Of a stretch of DNA of 64,000 nt, positions 1 through 10,718 are shown piece by piece; within the stretch, counting starts at the first letter, position 1; every line of letters begins with the position of its first letter. Source of the stretch: Litsea cubeba (lineage: Eukaryota; Streptophyta; Magnoliopsida; Laurales; Lauraceae). Where the stretch lies: the NCBI GenBank assembly GCA_012931725.1, contig CM022946.1, positions 54,075,194 to 54,139,193 of the forward strand. Direction: 5' to 3'. Below the pieces are notes generated by a model. The model did no database searches and was not told the DNA's origin. It saw only the letters and a program-made list of their open reading frames with translations. Both the position numbers and the translations under genes were made by a program.

Positions 1-869
1 ACCCCGGTATTCCGCTAATCACGGCCATTAGATGAGACTAAGCGTCCTCACGTGCCGTCCGCATGCCATCCACGTGGCACTAAACTCACCTCGGCTACCG
101 GGATAGAAGCCTCGGCCGAAATCAAACAGCTCCAGGCCGTTAGCGCCGAGCTCGTCCATCCCATGTGCCCATCTCGGCTGAGATCTCCACCTCGGCTAAA
201 GAAGCCAGGACGAAAGCCGAAGCAAGAAAAGACCTCCACTCGCACCCCTCATCCCCCACGTTATCAGGCACGTGGAGGAACAGGGACGCGAGCCAGCGAG
301 ACAGATGCGACATCCAGCCATCCACGATCTTCGCTAGATCACTGACAGGGCGGCATCCAGCGGCTGAAGCCACATCAGGGCAAGGCCCAGGGGCAGACCC
401 AATGATACCCCTTCCGCCAAAAGCGCCCAACACGATCTGGCCCAACAAGACGCGCATTTAATGCAATGTGCGCTGATCCGACTGGCATTAAATGCAGGGT
501 GGGCTGGATTGGACTGCATTTATTACTTTGTGGGCTTATCATGACTTCCCAGTCAAATCATGGGATCCACATCAAGATATCCTCCAAAGATACGAGCCAA
601 GCCTCTATAAATATAACTGCATTTCACATGTAAGGTACGCACAATACAACCCTTAGAGCTGTTACTCTGCCTCTCTTCTTCCTCTCCTCCCATTGTTCCA
701 GTTCATTCACTGACTTTGGCATCGGAGAGCCTTGTGCCGCCCAGGCCAGGGTCCTCTGACCGTTTGCTCTTCTCTTTCAGGCTTTCGGACGGTACCCAGT
801 CATCACCATCGTTGGATAAGTCCTCTAAGGCTCCCCAGTTATTGTGGGTCATTATTTTCTGCACCTACA
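1..869 (+). repeat. Partial LTR, plus orientation, Tat-like Gypsy type
   Basis: The stretch has the layout of the 3' part of an LTR: GC-rich upstream sequence with short ATTTAATGC-type repeats near 460-520, a TATA box (TATAAATA) at 606-613, a pyrimidine-rich leader after about 660, and an end at 861-869 reading GCACCTACA, so it finishes in CA. The left end lies outside the window. No primer binding site follows at 870, so it is a solo or truncated LTR rather than the 5' LTR of an element reading to the right. No coding sequence is supported: the open frames over 48-519 overlap on both strands and look like nothing known. Confidence 0.5.
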
Positions 870-2786
870 AGAGGAAAGAGGGGATATGCAGGTGGTGTGC
901 AGTGGAGTGTGGTGAGTGGCGCAGGGATGAGGGAGGAAGGAGAAAGAAGAGAAGAGAGAAGGGAAGGAAGGGGCGCAGGGGCTGTGCAGGTGTGTTGGTG
1001 AGTGATGCAGGGATGAGGGAGGAAGGAGAAAAGAAAAGAGAAAGAGAGGAAGAGAGAGATAGCGTGTGCAGGTGGAGTGTAATGAAGATGGGGGAGAAGA
1101 TGGAGAAGAAGAGAAAGACAAGAAAGGGAGAGAAATAAAGGAAAGGAGACGGGGAGTTGCTGGTGTGGCAGATGCAATGCAAAGAGAGGTGGGGAGGCCC
1201 CTACCTGGTTCGGAATCCGGTGGCAAGGGGGAAGGCACGATCCACACGAGGAAGACGCTGGCGGAGAGAGGCTCTGTGTGTGGAGTGGGTTGTAGACGAG
1301 GAAGAAGAAGTGGGCGACGATCTGGTTCCGGAGTCCAGCTGCGAGAGAGAGAGACGGCGAGGGATGGTGCTGTGGTTGCGGCGGAGATGGTGGTGGATGG
1401 TGATTTGTGCTGGTTGGGTGATGGTGGACGTGCGCAGGATGTGGGGTGATGGAGATCGGAAGGATGGAGGGCTGGCGCTGCGCAGGGGATGGAGAACGAG
1501 AGAGATGAAGATGATGGGAGGATGGAGAGGTCCGTGTGGGCTTGGAGATAGATCGAGTGGGATGGAGATGATGATGATGGGTCTTGAGGTAGTATGAGAT
1601 CTGCGCCTGGGAGGAGGGTGATGGAAATGATGAGGCCTGTGGGATGGTGTCTGGGTGAGAAGGGTTGTGAGATGGAGATGGCCAGGAGGGATGGAGTTCT
1701 GGGGTCTGCGAGGAGTAGAGATGAAGATGATGGTTTGTTTTGGAGATGAGATCTGCGCATGTAGAGGATAAAGATCGGGCAGAGGTTTTCTAAGGGAGAG
1801 AGTTAGAGATTGAAAGGGAGAGAGAGATATCAGGGGGAATGGGAGCCCTCAGATCTGGGACTCTCGTTCCCAGATCTATGGGACTCTATCTCCCTTATCT
1901 GGGCGACGGGCCATGCAACCTGGCCAGGTCGGGTGTGGGTTAGGTTATTGGGCCAGGTGAGGTTGGGTTAGGAATTTGGGTTCAATGTTTAATGGGTATA
2001 AGTCCAGGTTGGGCTAGAGTTTTGGTCCAGGTTGGATTTGGCCGTGGGGTCCAAGTCTGGGGTCGGACTCGGGTCAGAAGTTTGGGGCCCAAAAAGTGAG
2101 CCGCAATGGGGTTTGATTCGGGCAATCATCACTAGGACCCAGGTTTCACAGATTTTGATATGTTCACCGGATTTCGACGTTCTACACATCAACGGAAAGC
2201 TCTCGGCGAGTAGATCGCGATGAACTAACTTTCGAGGCGATCGGAGGTCTAGAAATAGTAGGTGATTTTTCAAGGGGGCGCCCCGTGGTTGTGGGACCTA
2301 CTTTTATGATTTTTGATCTGCCCGTCGGATCTCGGAGTTCTATATATGTATGAAAGCCCTCGAAGTGAAGAATCCAAGGGTCCAACTGTCCTAATGACTA
2401 GGGGCTCGGAAAAAAGGGGACCTCTTGGATTAATGAAGTGGCTTCCTAACTTAGGGTAATTGAGTGGTATTTAGGTAAGCTAGGTGTAATCTTCGTAACA
2501 ATTAGCCTAAGCATGTCTTAAGTGGTCTGGAATATGTTTGAATAGTGTAGTGGTCCGCTCCTTGTGTGAAAGGTGAGTTGGACTCGAGATCTCAATGCGA
2601 TTCGACTTTTTTCTCACGAATTTCTAGAAGTCGTTGAACTAAGTCTAAAACTATCAACAAGCATCTTCATTGTCATTAATTAATCTGAATTATACCATTA
2701 ATCAATCAATTATGGGTGAAATGAGGGCATCACTATATATGACATGTGTTTAAGGCTATCATAGGGGGCCAAATGAGGTGTCTACA
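870..2786 (-). repeat. LTR-like sequence, minus orientation, starting at 2786
   Basis: Read on the minus strand, this block begins at 2786 with TGTAGACACCTCATTTGG, a start typical of plant Tat/Ogre-type LTRs. It cuts straight into the RNase H region of the Gypsy fragment on its right, whose similarity to element 1 runs up to base 2787. Further along (minus) come sequence of the kind seen in long LTRs (about 2400-1900) and a CT-rich tract (about 1800-870) that is GA-rich on the plus strand and contains an approximate 87-bp direct duplication (around 908-945 and 995-1032). No second LTR or internal genes are seen. It may be the start of an element continuing beyond the window, with the plus-orientation LTR at 1-869 lying inside it. 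Confidence 0.45.
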
Positions 2787-5325
2787 CCTAGTTCGACGGC
2801 CCACTTCGAGATTCGGACAGAAAAGTCGGCCTTTTTTAATACCGCTCCGAGCGGATGTTCTGTCACGACCACGATGGAGAAGGCTTGGAAATAGTGAGAG
2901 TTTGCGAGAAGCACTGACAAGTGCCAATGCGAGCTTCTCCATTGGGAGGTACCTGGTCTCAATGTCAAGCATGAATCTGCTCGTGTAGTAGATCGGCATT
3001 TGCTGTTTGTCGTCTTCTCTAAGGAGGATCGAACTGACTGCATGATCCGAGACTGCGAGGTAGAGGTAGAGTAGTTCTCCCTGTTTCGGAGTCGAGAGCA
3101 GGGGAGGTGAGGAGAGATAGGCTTTGAGCCTTTACAGCGCTTCGTCGCACTCCGATGTCCAATGGAATTTCATATTTTTCTTTAGCAGTCGGACGAATGG
3201 CCTACATTTATCTGATGATCTGCTGACGAAGCGGTTGAGTGCGGCAGCCATGCCGGTGAGCTTCTGGACCTGCTTCGTCGTCGTTGGACTTTGTATTCCA
3301 AGGATTGCCGTGATCTTATCCGGATTGGCTTCAATGCCTCTCCTAGTGACCAGGCTCCCAAGGAGTTTTCCGGAACCGACACCGAATGCGCATTTGGAGG
3401 CGTTGAGCTTGAGCCTGAACCTCTTAAGTATGTCGAACACCTGACCCAAGTCGGTCAAGTGGTCCAGGGACTGCTTGGACTTGACGACCATGTCGTCGAT
3501 GTAGACCTCCACCGTCTTACCTACCTGGGCCTGGAACATCTTTGTGACCAACCTTTGGTAGGTAGCCCCTGCATTCTTTAGTCCAAAGGGCATGACCTTG
3601 TAACAGTAGATGCCTCTTGGCGTTATGAATGCAGTCTTCTCCTCATCAGGCTCGTACATTGGTATCAGGTGGTAGCCTCGATAAGCATCGAGGAAGCTCA
3701 TCCTTTCGTGGCCTGCGGTAGCGTCAATCAACTGGTCGATTTTTAGGAGTGAGAAGTTATCTTTGGGACAGGCCTTGTTTAGGTCGGTGAAATCGACGCA
3801 GACTCTCCACTTCCCAGTGTTTTTTTTTACGACCACTGTGTTCGCCAGCCACTTCGGATACTTGACCTCTCTGATTGCCTCCGCCTCCAGCAGCTTTTCA
3901 ACCTCTTCGACTACTGCCTCTGACTGGGGTACCCCCATCCTGCGTGACTTCTGCACCACTGATTTGTGTTGAGGGTCCACGCTGAGCCTGTGGCACATGA
4001 CCTCGGGGTCAATGCCGGGCATCTTGTAGGGGGTCCAGGCGAAGACCTCCTTGTTACTGAGTAGTAAACTAACGAGCTCGGCCTTTTCCATCTCGGCGAG
4101 CTGACTGCCAATCAGGAAGTGGCGCTCGGGATCGGTTGGATCGAGCCTGACCTCGGTCAAATCCTCTACGCTCTTCTTCTCGGGATCGCGGACGACCTCA
4201 TCGAGTCCGTCTTCCAGCTCGGCTATAATTACTTGTTGTGGCTCCTTTTCTCCGGGTACTACGGCCATTAGACATTGCTTGGCCGCCTGCTGGTCGCCCC
4301 TGACAGTGACGACCTTTACTCTGCCGTTCTTGTCCTCTAGGGGGAATTTGAGTTTCTGATGGTGGGTGGAAGGTATTACTTCCATGCTGTGCAGCCATGT
4401 CCTCCCCATTATGGCATTATAGGGAGATGGCGCATCTACCACAAGGAAGTCGGCAGTTATGGAGGCGCCTTCGACTTGGACCATGAGGGAGATCTTCCCT
4501 TGGGATACACTGGCTTGGCGCTGAAGCCTATCAGGGGAGTCCGTGCCTCCTCCAGGTTTTCCTTTCTGAGGCCCATCCTCCTGAAGCAATCAAAGTAAAG
4601 GATCTTGGAAGAGCTTCCGGGGTCGACGAGGATCCTTTGAACTATACAGTTCTTGAGTTTGAGGGTAACGATCAGTGGATCGTTATGGGGGAGCTGGACT
4701 CCTTCCAAGTCCTCCTTAGAGAAATAGATCCCGGGCTTCTCCTTCCGAGCTCTCTTGGAAACTGGCTCGAGCTCGGCAGTCATCACCTGTTTGCCGTGTG
4801 CGGCCCTCCTAGCCTCGGCTCAGGCCTGGTTACTCCCCTTTGGGGCGGGAGCTAGGTGGATGACACTGATAAGTTTTTCCAACTCATCGCTAGAGTGGGC
4901 TCCATCATCCTGGCGCTGAGCTTGGCTGGTGTTCACTCCTCCTCCTTTCACATACTCTTTTAAATGCCCTTCCTTGACGAGCTTCTCAATGTGCAATTTG
5001 AGAGAGTAACAGTCTTCGGTGTTGTGCCCATTCTGCTTAGGCACAAAACTTACTTTGGTTCCGGCTGGCGGGGTTGCTCTGCATGGGCTGCGGCCAGCTG
5101 AAGTAAGGCTGGTCTATGATCTTGTTCAGTATTTTGTGGATAGGCTCCACGAACATTGTGTGAACACTCGACTGGACTTCTTGCCATCATCTGTGTTAGG
5201 AAACGAGGCTGCTGCCGAACTGGTGGAAGCTCGGTATCGATTCCTTTCTTCCCTCTGAAACGCCCTTTTTTCCTTTTTGGTGAAGGATTCATTAGCTTTG
5301 CTCCACTTAGCCCACCCTTCTTGGG
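2787..5325 (-). pseudogene. Truncated Gypsy gag-protease-RT-RNase H fragment
   Basis: Minus-strand remnant of the same family as Gypsy element 1. In coding order it holds the end of gag with a zinc-knuckle remnant (about 5325-5000), the aspartic protease region with VDPGSSS (about 4660), a nearly intact reverse transcriptase (4589-3132) with the YIDDMVVKS catalytic motif near 3500, and the start of RNase H, which stops at 2787 where another LTR begins. Lesions: an in-frame TGA at 4820-4822 where element 1 has arginine, and a frameshift near 4500 inside the protease-RT linker. There is no integrase and no LTR of its own. It ends near 5325, just upstream of UPL3 exon sequence, so it sits in or next to the preceding UPL3 intron. 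Confidence 0.85.
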
Positions 5326-5450
5326 GCAAGAATATGTTTTAGTTCTTTGTAAATTACATCTTACGCATGGAAAGCTTAGTTTGTAAACCCATGAAGCTTC
5401 TTTTGTTAGAGTTTTGTCCAAATTTCCTTTCATTGTAATTCTTTTGTGCA
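5326..5450 (+). other. Probable UPL3 intron tail with damaged splice acceptor
   Basis: AT-rich sequence between the Gypsy fragment and the first recognisable UPL3 exon. Where the conserved protein (IFEIVNLA) begins, the bases just before read TTTTGTGCAT, not the expected pyrimidine tract plus CAG. No AG lies within about 25 bases upstream. The acceptor has probably been lost, or an acceptor further upstream (AG at about 5411) is used. The exact exon start is therefore uncertain. Confidence 0.45.
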
Positions 5451-5700
5451 TATTTTTGAGATCGTCAACCTTGCAGATGAACTTCTTCCCCAGCTGCCAC
5501 AAGGAACCATATCCCTCCCATCTTGCTCTAGTTTTCTAGGGAAAGGATCAGCTGCAAATAAACCCTCTGCCGGTATTTCTGGAAAGCAAGAAGATGCTAA
5601 TGGAGTAGTGCATGAGATTTCCGCTCGTGAGAAATTATTACAGGATCAACCTGAGCTTCTGCAGCAGTTTGGAGTGGACCTTCTTCCTGTTCTTATTCAG
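5451..5700 (+). pseudogene. UPL3: UPL3 pseudogene, exon a (armadillo-repeat region)
   Basis: Translates to IFEIVNLADELLPQLPQGT, continues through REKLLQDQPELLQQFG and ends at LLPVLIQ, followed by a GT donor at 5701. This is the well-conserved armadillo/HEAT region of UPL3, a HECT-type E3 ubiquitin ligase of about 1,900 residues (in Arabidopsis linked to trichome development and proteasome-associated turnover). The frame is open throughout. Exons for the roughly 480 residues upstream are not in the window: the Gypsy fragment and LTRs occupy 1-5325. The assignment rests on recalled UPL3 family sequence and is strong; the protein is not expected to be functional because of the downstream lesions. 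Confidence 0.9.
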
Positions 5701-6122
5701 GTTTGTGCTTCTATAAGAGTTAGAGGTTCCAAAGGCACGCATCTCTACAGTCTGTCCTGAGCTACTCTAGTATAGGGGGCCCTTAGATTATTTTAGATCA
5801 CTGTTTTTGGGCAGTACTGCGAGCGAGATTTCATCAAAATCTCTTGGAATGAGAATTCGTAACACACTATTCTTAGGCTGTTTTCTGGACTTTTGCTGTA
5901 TTCTCTTTGGAATAATATAGCTCTGAGAATGGGGTTGTGGTATTTTCATGTGGGACTGATCAAGTCTGGTTCACCTGGGCCAGCCTAATGTGCGCCTGTG
6001 TAAACTGTGCAACTTTCTTTGGCTCAAGGTTCTACCATATAATACCTTGTGCTTATGGGTTCTTGGATGTCTTCTTTGTCATATTGTCTAGTCGTGATAC
6101 ACATTTCTTCCTTGTGAGACAG
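5701..6122 (+). other. UPL3 intron (421 bp)
   Basis: Bounded by a GT donor directly after LIQ and by an AG acceptor at 6121-6122 directly before IYGSSVNG. AT-rich and T-rich as in plant introns. No element or ORF of note inside. Confidence 0.8.
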
Positions 6123-6244
6123 ATCTATGGATCGAGTGTGAATGGTCCAGTTCGCCACAAATGTCTGTCTATGATTGGTAAGTTGATGTATTTTAGTACA
6201 GCTGATATGATTCAGCCTTTGCTTAGTGCGACCAATATATCAAG
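6123..6244 (+). pseudogene. UPL3: UPL3 pseudogene, exon b
   Basis: Encodes IYGSSVNGPVRHKCLSMIGK and then LMYFSTADMIQPLLSATNIS, a continuous armadillo-repeat block of UPL3. The GT donor at 6245 follows AG, giving a phase that joins correctly to the next exon (6335) so as to read SFLAGIL. The frame is intact. The short intron 6245-6334 ends in CTTCTATAG. Confidence 0.92.
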
Positions 6245-6334
6245 GTAGCATAACCGTGTTTGCTTGGTGTTTGATCTCCTTATGATGTTCTATATTGCTT
6301 TCCATACAATTTGATTTCTTTTCTTCTTCTATAG

Positions 6335-6354
6335 TTTCTTAGCAGGTATATTAG
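6335..6354 (+). pseudogene. UPL3: UPL3 exon c, left stub cut by Gypsy element 1
   Basis: Only 20 bases of this exon precede the insertion. They encode SFLAGIL up to the middle of the leucine-alanine junction. The exon resumes at 17258 (GCATGGAAAGATCC, continuing as AWKDPQVLIPALQ). Joining 6354 to 17258 restores the UPL3 reading frame without loss or gain except the 5-bp duplication, showing that the target was coding sequence and not an intron. Confidence 0.9.
6350..6354. repeat. Target-site duplication ATTAG of Gypsy element 1 (left)
   Basis: ATTAG directly before the LTR start TGTAAGTG at 6355, repeated at 17253-17257 directly after the LTR end CCACACA. A 5-bp duplication is the size expected for an LTR-retrotransposon integrase. 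Confidence 0.95.
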
Positions 6355-7091
6355 TGTAAGTGCCTAAAAATTAAGGACTTTAGATCAGGGATTAGGATCC
6401 TTGATTCGGGTGGTTTGGATGAAGATTGCCGTGGCTCCGACTGGACCTGAGGAGGAAGAGAAGGAAAACACGTCAGAGGACCCGGGCTGCTGGCAGCGCA
6501 AGGCTCTCCGATGCTTAAGTCAGTTCAGGGGATGAGCAAGGGAGATGGAAAGGAAATCGCAGAGTGAGAGTGTGTATTCTGGATCGCGTACCTTTAGGAT
6601 GGAGGTGGAGGCGCTATTTATAAGCGATGGGGTTGACTATTGTGGGCGAGTTCCAAGACTGGGCCGGCCACTCGAGTGGCTGCGTCCACTCAGCCCATAA
6701 TGCATTAAATGCTGACCCATGCTTCATTAAATGCTGGGCTCGCTGGGTCAGGCGGCGGTTCTGACTTTTGGGCTAGGTCCCATCAGGCCTGGCCCGGAGC
6801 CATGCCCTGGGGGCGCACGTGTCCTGTGCGCGCCGTTTTGTCAGTAATGATAATCTGCAGGGCATGCCTTAGCATGCGCCGTTGCCCTGTCGCTGGTCCC
6901 ATCAATCTCTGTCAAATCCGCGTTGCCGGGGTCGATGCCGAGGTCGGGTAGGTCCGACTTCGGGAGCTCTCACCTCGGCGAATGACCGCGGTCATTCGGC
7001 CGTGGTCACCCTTGCCTAGGGGAGGCGTAATCATTCTGCCTTGAGGCCTGGGCTAGTGCTGATCTTGGCTTAGTGAAAATACCCCCACACA
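6355..7091 (-). repeat. 3' LTR of Gypsy element 1
   Basis: Bounded by TGTAAGTGCC and CCCCCACACA on the plus strand, i.e. TG...CA on the coding strand. A minus-strand TATA box (TATAAATA as reverse of 6615-6622) matches the one in the other LTR. By eye it differs from the 5' LTR by three substitutions and a one-base indel over 737 bases. Confidence 0.93.
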
Positions 7092-7105
7092 ATTGCCCCC
7101 CAGTC
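7092..7105 (-). other. Polypurine tract of Gypsy element 1
   Basis: Minus strand reads GACTGGGGGGCAAT directly upstream of the 3' LTR start, the expected place and composition for the plus-strand DNA primer. Confidence 0.75.
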
Positions 7106-7451
7106 TTCCGAGCTCTTAAGGGTGTCAACTCTTTGAGGTCGGAAGCTGAATAGGTCTCGCCGGGATGCAATATGCCGCGGTGCTCAGATAACTTCCAGCC
7201 CGGGCTCGAGGGAGCTCAAACATCTCCTGGCTTTCGGAATTCTACCGCCGTTTCGGTAGCTGGCGTCTTTACTCCTACCCGCTGTCGATTCCGTACCCGA
7301 GGCATTAAATGGCGCACGAGAAACAAGCTGGCGCTTCCACGTGTCTCTCTTTATTTGGCTGGCTCGTCTTTTCACGACGGCGCGCGCAGTGAAAAGGCGA
7401 GCCCTTCTTGAAATTCGAAGAGGCGCCATGATTAGGCGCCTATTCTCTGGC

Positions 7452-7459
7452 TATAAATA
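7452..7459 (+). promoter_or_regulatory. TATA box of the antisense ORF in Gypsy element 1
   Basis: TATAAATA within GGCTATAAATAGGGG, followed about 30 bases later by a pyrimidine-rich stretch (7470-7560) typical of a plant 5' leader, and by the ATG of the antisense ORF at 7823. It drives away from the 3' LTR, opposite to gag-pol. Confidence 0.65.
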
Positions 7460-7822
7460 GGGGCTCGTCCCTTTTTCTTCTTTTTTTACTCGCATTCTAT
7501 CTTTCTCCTTGCTTTCTTCTTCCTTGCTTTCTTCTTCCTTTCGCTCTCTTCTTTCTTTGTCTCTGTCGAACGAAAGGGGTTGTTGCAGGGATTCTCCGGG
7601 CTCTTTTCCGAAAGAGGCGCTGTCAGCAATCCGTTCTCCGTCCTAATTCTTTCCGTAAGTCTCCTTCCTCTTCTCTCTGTTCCATTCTGTTTCATTCTGT
7701 TTTCTAGGTTCCAGCTCTGTCTAGGGCTTCTTCGATCTCTGTCTAGGATTTCCTCTGCCCTCTAGGGTTCCTTCTTGCTTCCCAGCACATTCTTTTGTTC
7801 CCCTAGCGCTTTTTCCTTAGGG

Positions 7823-9936
7823 ATGGGTGTTTACAGCCATTGGATAGAGTCCGAGAGGGGCCTAGCTGACCTTAGGGCTAGGTATGATATACCAGAAGGA
7901 GTCCAGGTCATGGCGGCTACAGTCATGTCTTATGCCCTTGGGGATTTTTGTGACGGCTGGATGCCATTCCCCTTGGTTGCCGTGATCGAGGGCGGGGTTA
8001 GGTTTCCCCTCCGCCCTTTGCTTAGGGACTGCCTCCGAGCATGGCATCTCTGCCCCTGCCAACTGATGCCTAACAGCTTCAAAATTGTAATGGGTACGGA
8101 CGCGCTCAATACAATTCTGGGCATCAGTCTCGGCGTCCACGATATCGAGGAGGCCTACGATATCTGCAAGTCCGGGAAGGACATGTACTACCTTCGCGTC
8201 AAGCCGGGGCGGAGGCCCTTCGTGCAGGCCTTGGAAGACTCCAATAAATATGCCGGGGACGATCGCCTGATGGTCACTGGCAGTTGGGAGTTCGGTGACG
8301 ACGAGCCTATCTCGGCAAGAAATTTCAGGATCCCTCGTCACTACGGCACCCCTCCAAGTAATTAAAACCTGAGTACATCTTTTTATTTCTCATGCTCCTT
8401 TATACTTGCCGATCTGATGTCCCTTGTTTGCTTGCAGGTGTTCGTCAGAGAAGAGCTGCCGCTTTCCGAGAAGGCTGGGAGCTGAACAGAGCTTGGATCC
8501 GAGCTTTAGAGAGTTACCACGGCCACGGTGACAGGTCCTCGTGGAAACTGCTAGGGTACGAGCCCAGGTACCGCGGCTACAAGGAGAGGAAGTTGATTGC
8601 TCATCGCAGGCAAGCCGCGGCGGAGGTAGAGGGAGAGACCAGAGCGGACGAGGACCGGACCGCGGCGGACCCAGGGGACCGTTCGGCGACCAACTCTGAG
8701 GCGTCCACTTCGGGGTCCGAAGACAACGCCGAGACGATCGGAAGGATCATCCTGTCCGATTCAGAGTCTGAGGGAGAAATGGACCGGACCCGCCCGAAGC
8801 CCGTCCTGCGAAACCTCAAGGCCGTTCCAATGACTGGCAAAGGTCGGGGCGCGCCTTCTTCCTCTCGTGCTTCTGCGTCGACGAGTGCGCCCTCGTCATC
8901 TACCGCGCCCACGCCTTCCCGGACGCCGACGCCGCTTGCCGCGACCGGGAGCGGGACACCGGGTCCTTCCACCACTTTGGCCGCGCAGGTGGACGACCAA
9001 GCTCGTAAGAGGGCCCGGGTAGAGAGCTTGGCGGGGGAATCGTCCGGGCCTGTCATGGGAACGCGGGCTCAACCCGCTCCTTGGAAGCCGAGCTTCATGA
9101 TCCAGCCCGGGAGGCCGCTGTCAGTGGAGGATCGCCTCTCGGGGGGACCGTCCGTGGTTGCCTGCTTGGGGAGCGCCTGTGCCCTGCCGCGGGACATGGA
9201 GAACCACGATAAAATGGATGACATCTCCCTGCTGGCCGCGCAGATGAAGGCTAACCTGAGTGTAAGTCTGATTTTTCTTTCAATATTTACGATTTGGTTA
9301 AGGCTTTCGCTCATTGGTGGATAACCTGCTTGGTCATTTCCTGCTTCCTTGCAGAGCGTCCAGATGGCTCAGGTCTCGGTGTCTCATATCCAGAAGTGCC
9401 ACGCCGAGGTGAAAAGGCTCCAGGCTGTATGCGAGCAGCAAAAGAAAGACCTGGAGGAGGCGAGGGCGAAGGTGTCTGAGTACGAGGACACGCACCGATC
9501 CCTCTTTGCCGAACTTGACAAGCTCAAGTCGGTTTTTGATCTGACTAAAAGGAGGGAGGCCGAGCTGGAGAGGACGATCGCGGGGCTGGAGAGCCAAAAG
9601 GCCGATCTAGAGCTTACCCTCCAAGCCGAAGTCAAACTCGCCTTCCAGGATGGCGTCGACGCAGCGGGCGATGAGTACGCTGCGCAAGTCAACGACATCC
9701 GGGTCTCGGCTTGGGAGATGGGCTGGAGGGCGGCTCTAGACAAGATGGGCGTCTCCCACGACCATCCTACCTATGCCAGGCCGGATGAGTATCCGTGCTC
9801 GGACGCCGCCGAAGGCGCAGAGACGGGCCCCGCTGCCCAGCCGGGATCGGAACTCCCCTCCGCACTGCCCGAGGTGCCTGCTGCAGTCGAGGACCCCGTC
9901 GCGGCTTCCGCACCCGAAGCTCCTCCTACCGCGTGA
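7823..9936 (+). CDS. Antisense spliced ORF of Gypsy element 1 (putative gypsy-type transposon protein)
   Basis: Three exons, 7823-8357, 8438-9261 and 9355-9936, join in frame through GT/AG introns of 80 and 93 bp into 646 codons with no internal stop. The start is the ATG opening MGVYSHWIESERG; the longer open frame upstream has no ATG. Residues about 30-170 resemble the plant 'putative gypsy type transposon' domain (FPLRPLLRDCL, then LMPNSFKIVMG, then GRRPF). Next come an Arg-rich stretch, a long Ser/Thr/Pro/Ala low-complexity linker, and in exon 3 a coiled coil of about 100 residues (VKRLQAVCEQQKKDLEEA and on) with a Pro/Ala-rich tail. Known Tat elements carry such extra ORFs of unknown function. 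It is intact although gag-pol in this copy is not. Confidence 0.8.
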
Positions 9937-10718
9937 AGTCCTTTTTCTTTCGATGTAATCTTTGCTTAGGCGCTTTGCGCCCTTCATGTATAAAACCTCT
10001 GTTATGAAAATCTTGCTTTATGCCCTTCGTGAAATTTTTGTTTGTGTTTGATCCTGAATGCTTTTAAGTGTTTCTTTTCGGCCATATGACCGAGACCACC
10101 CTTCGGGGACTATTAATTAGCCGCGCCTAGTGCGATTTAGGTTTTATCCGAGGGACTGAGCTTTTCTTTTGCAACGCAATGGCGAGCGCGTGATACCATT
10201 TTTCTTTTAAGTATACGAGCTCGGTGAGTGCCCCGTTACTTTAGCCTGGGATCATTTAGTGTCGGATTGTCGTGCGGCGATTTTAATATATAAGGTGATT
10301 CCCGTTTTGTCGCCAGGGCCGCGCTGGCTACCCGGCACGGGGGCCGAGATGCTCACGAAATGGAGAAGTTCCCCTGGCTCGTCACCAGGGGCCGTGCTGG
10401 TTATCTGGCACGAGGGCCGAGATGCGCATGAAATGGAGGAGTCCCCCTGGCTCGTCACCAGGGGCCGTGCTGGTTATCTGGCACGAGGGCCGAGACGCGC
10501 ACGAAATGGAGGAGTCCCCCTGGCTCGTCACCAGGGGCCGTGCTGGTTATCTGGCACGAGGGCCGAGACGCGCACGAAATGGAGAAGTCCTTCTGCCGAA
10601 CTGGGGAATTGTGTTGTTGCCGCGGTACCTTCCTTGGAACGGTTTCAATTTTTGAACACAAAGAGAAACTTTCTTGAGAGGAAATGACCTTCATTAATTT
10701 TGCATAAACTGAATACAT
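9937..10718 (+). other. Spacer between antisense ORF and integrase end of Gypsy element 1
   Basis: Non-coding region where the antisense transcript and the gag-pol transcript would converge. TGTAATCTTTG and TATAAAACC just after 9950 could serve as poly(A) signals for the antisense gene. The 73-bp hairpin minisatellite occupies 10303-10589. No gene is supported. Confidence 0.6.
10303..10589. repeat. 73-bp hairpin-bearing tandem repeat, about four copies
   Basis: The unit starting CCCCTGGCTCGTCACC recurs at 10371, 10444 and 10517 (period 73), with a more diverged partial copy before it. Each full unit holds a perfect hairpin CCCCTGG-7 bases-CCAGGGG and a second inverted pair GTGC...GCAC. The last two full units are almost identical, so the array expanded recently. 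Confidence 0.9.

Noticed and set aside
852..1760. Minus-strand 302-codon open frame, Ser/Pro/Leu-rich
   Set aside because: It results from the extreme purine/pyrimidine strand bias of an LTR-like tract; overlapping open frames exist in other frames and no domain or conserved motif is visible.
5050..5502. Minus-strand 150-codon frame spanning the Gypsy gag and UPL3 exon
   Set aside because: It merges antisense of a UPL3 exon with gag remnant and is not one protein.
6709..6951. 80-codon open frame duplicated at 16869-17111
   Set aside because: Identical because it lies in the two LTRs of Gypsy element 1; GC-rich LTR sequence without protein features.
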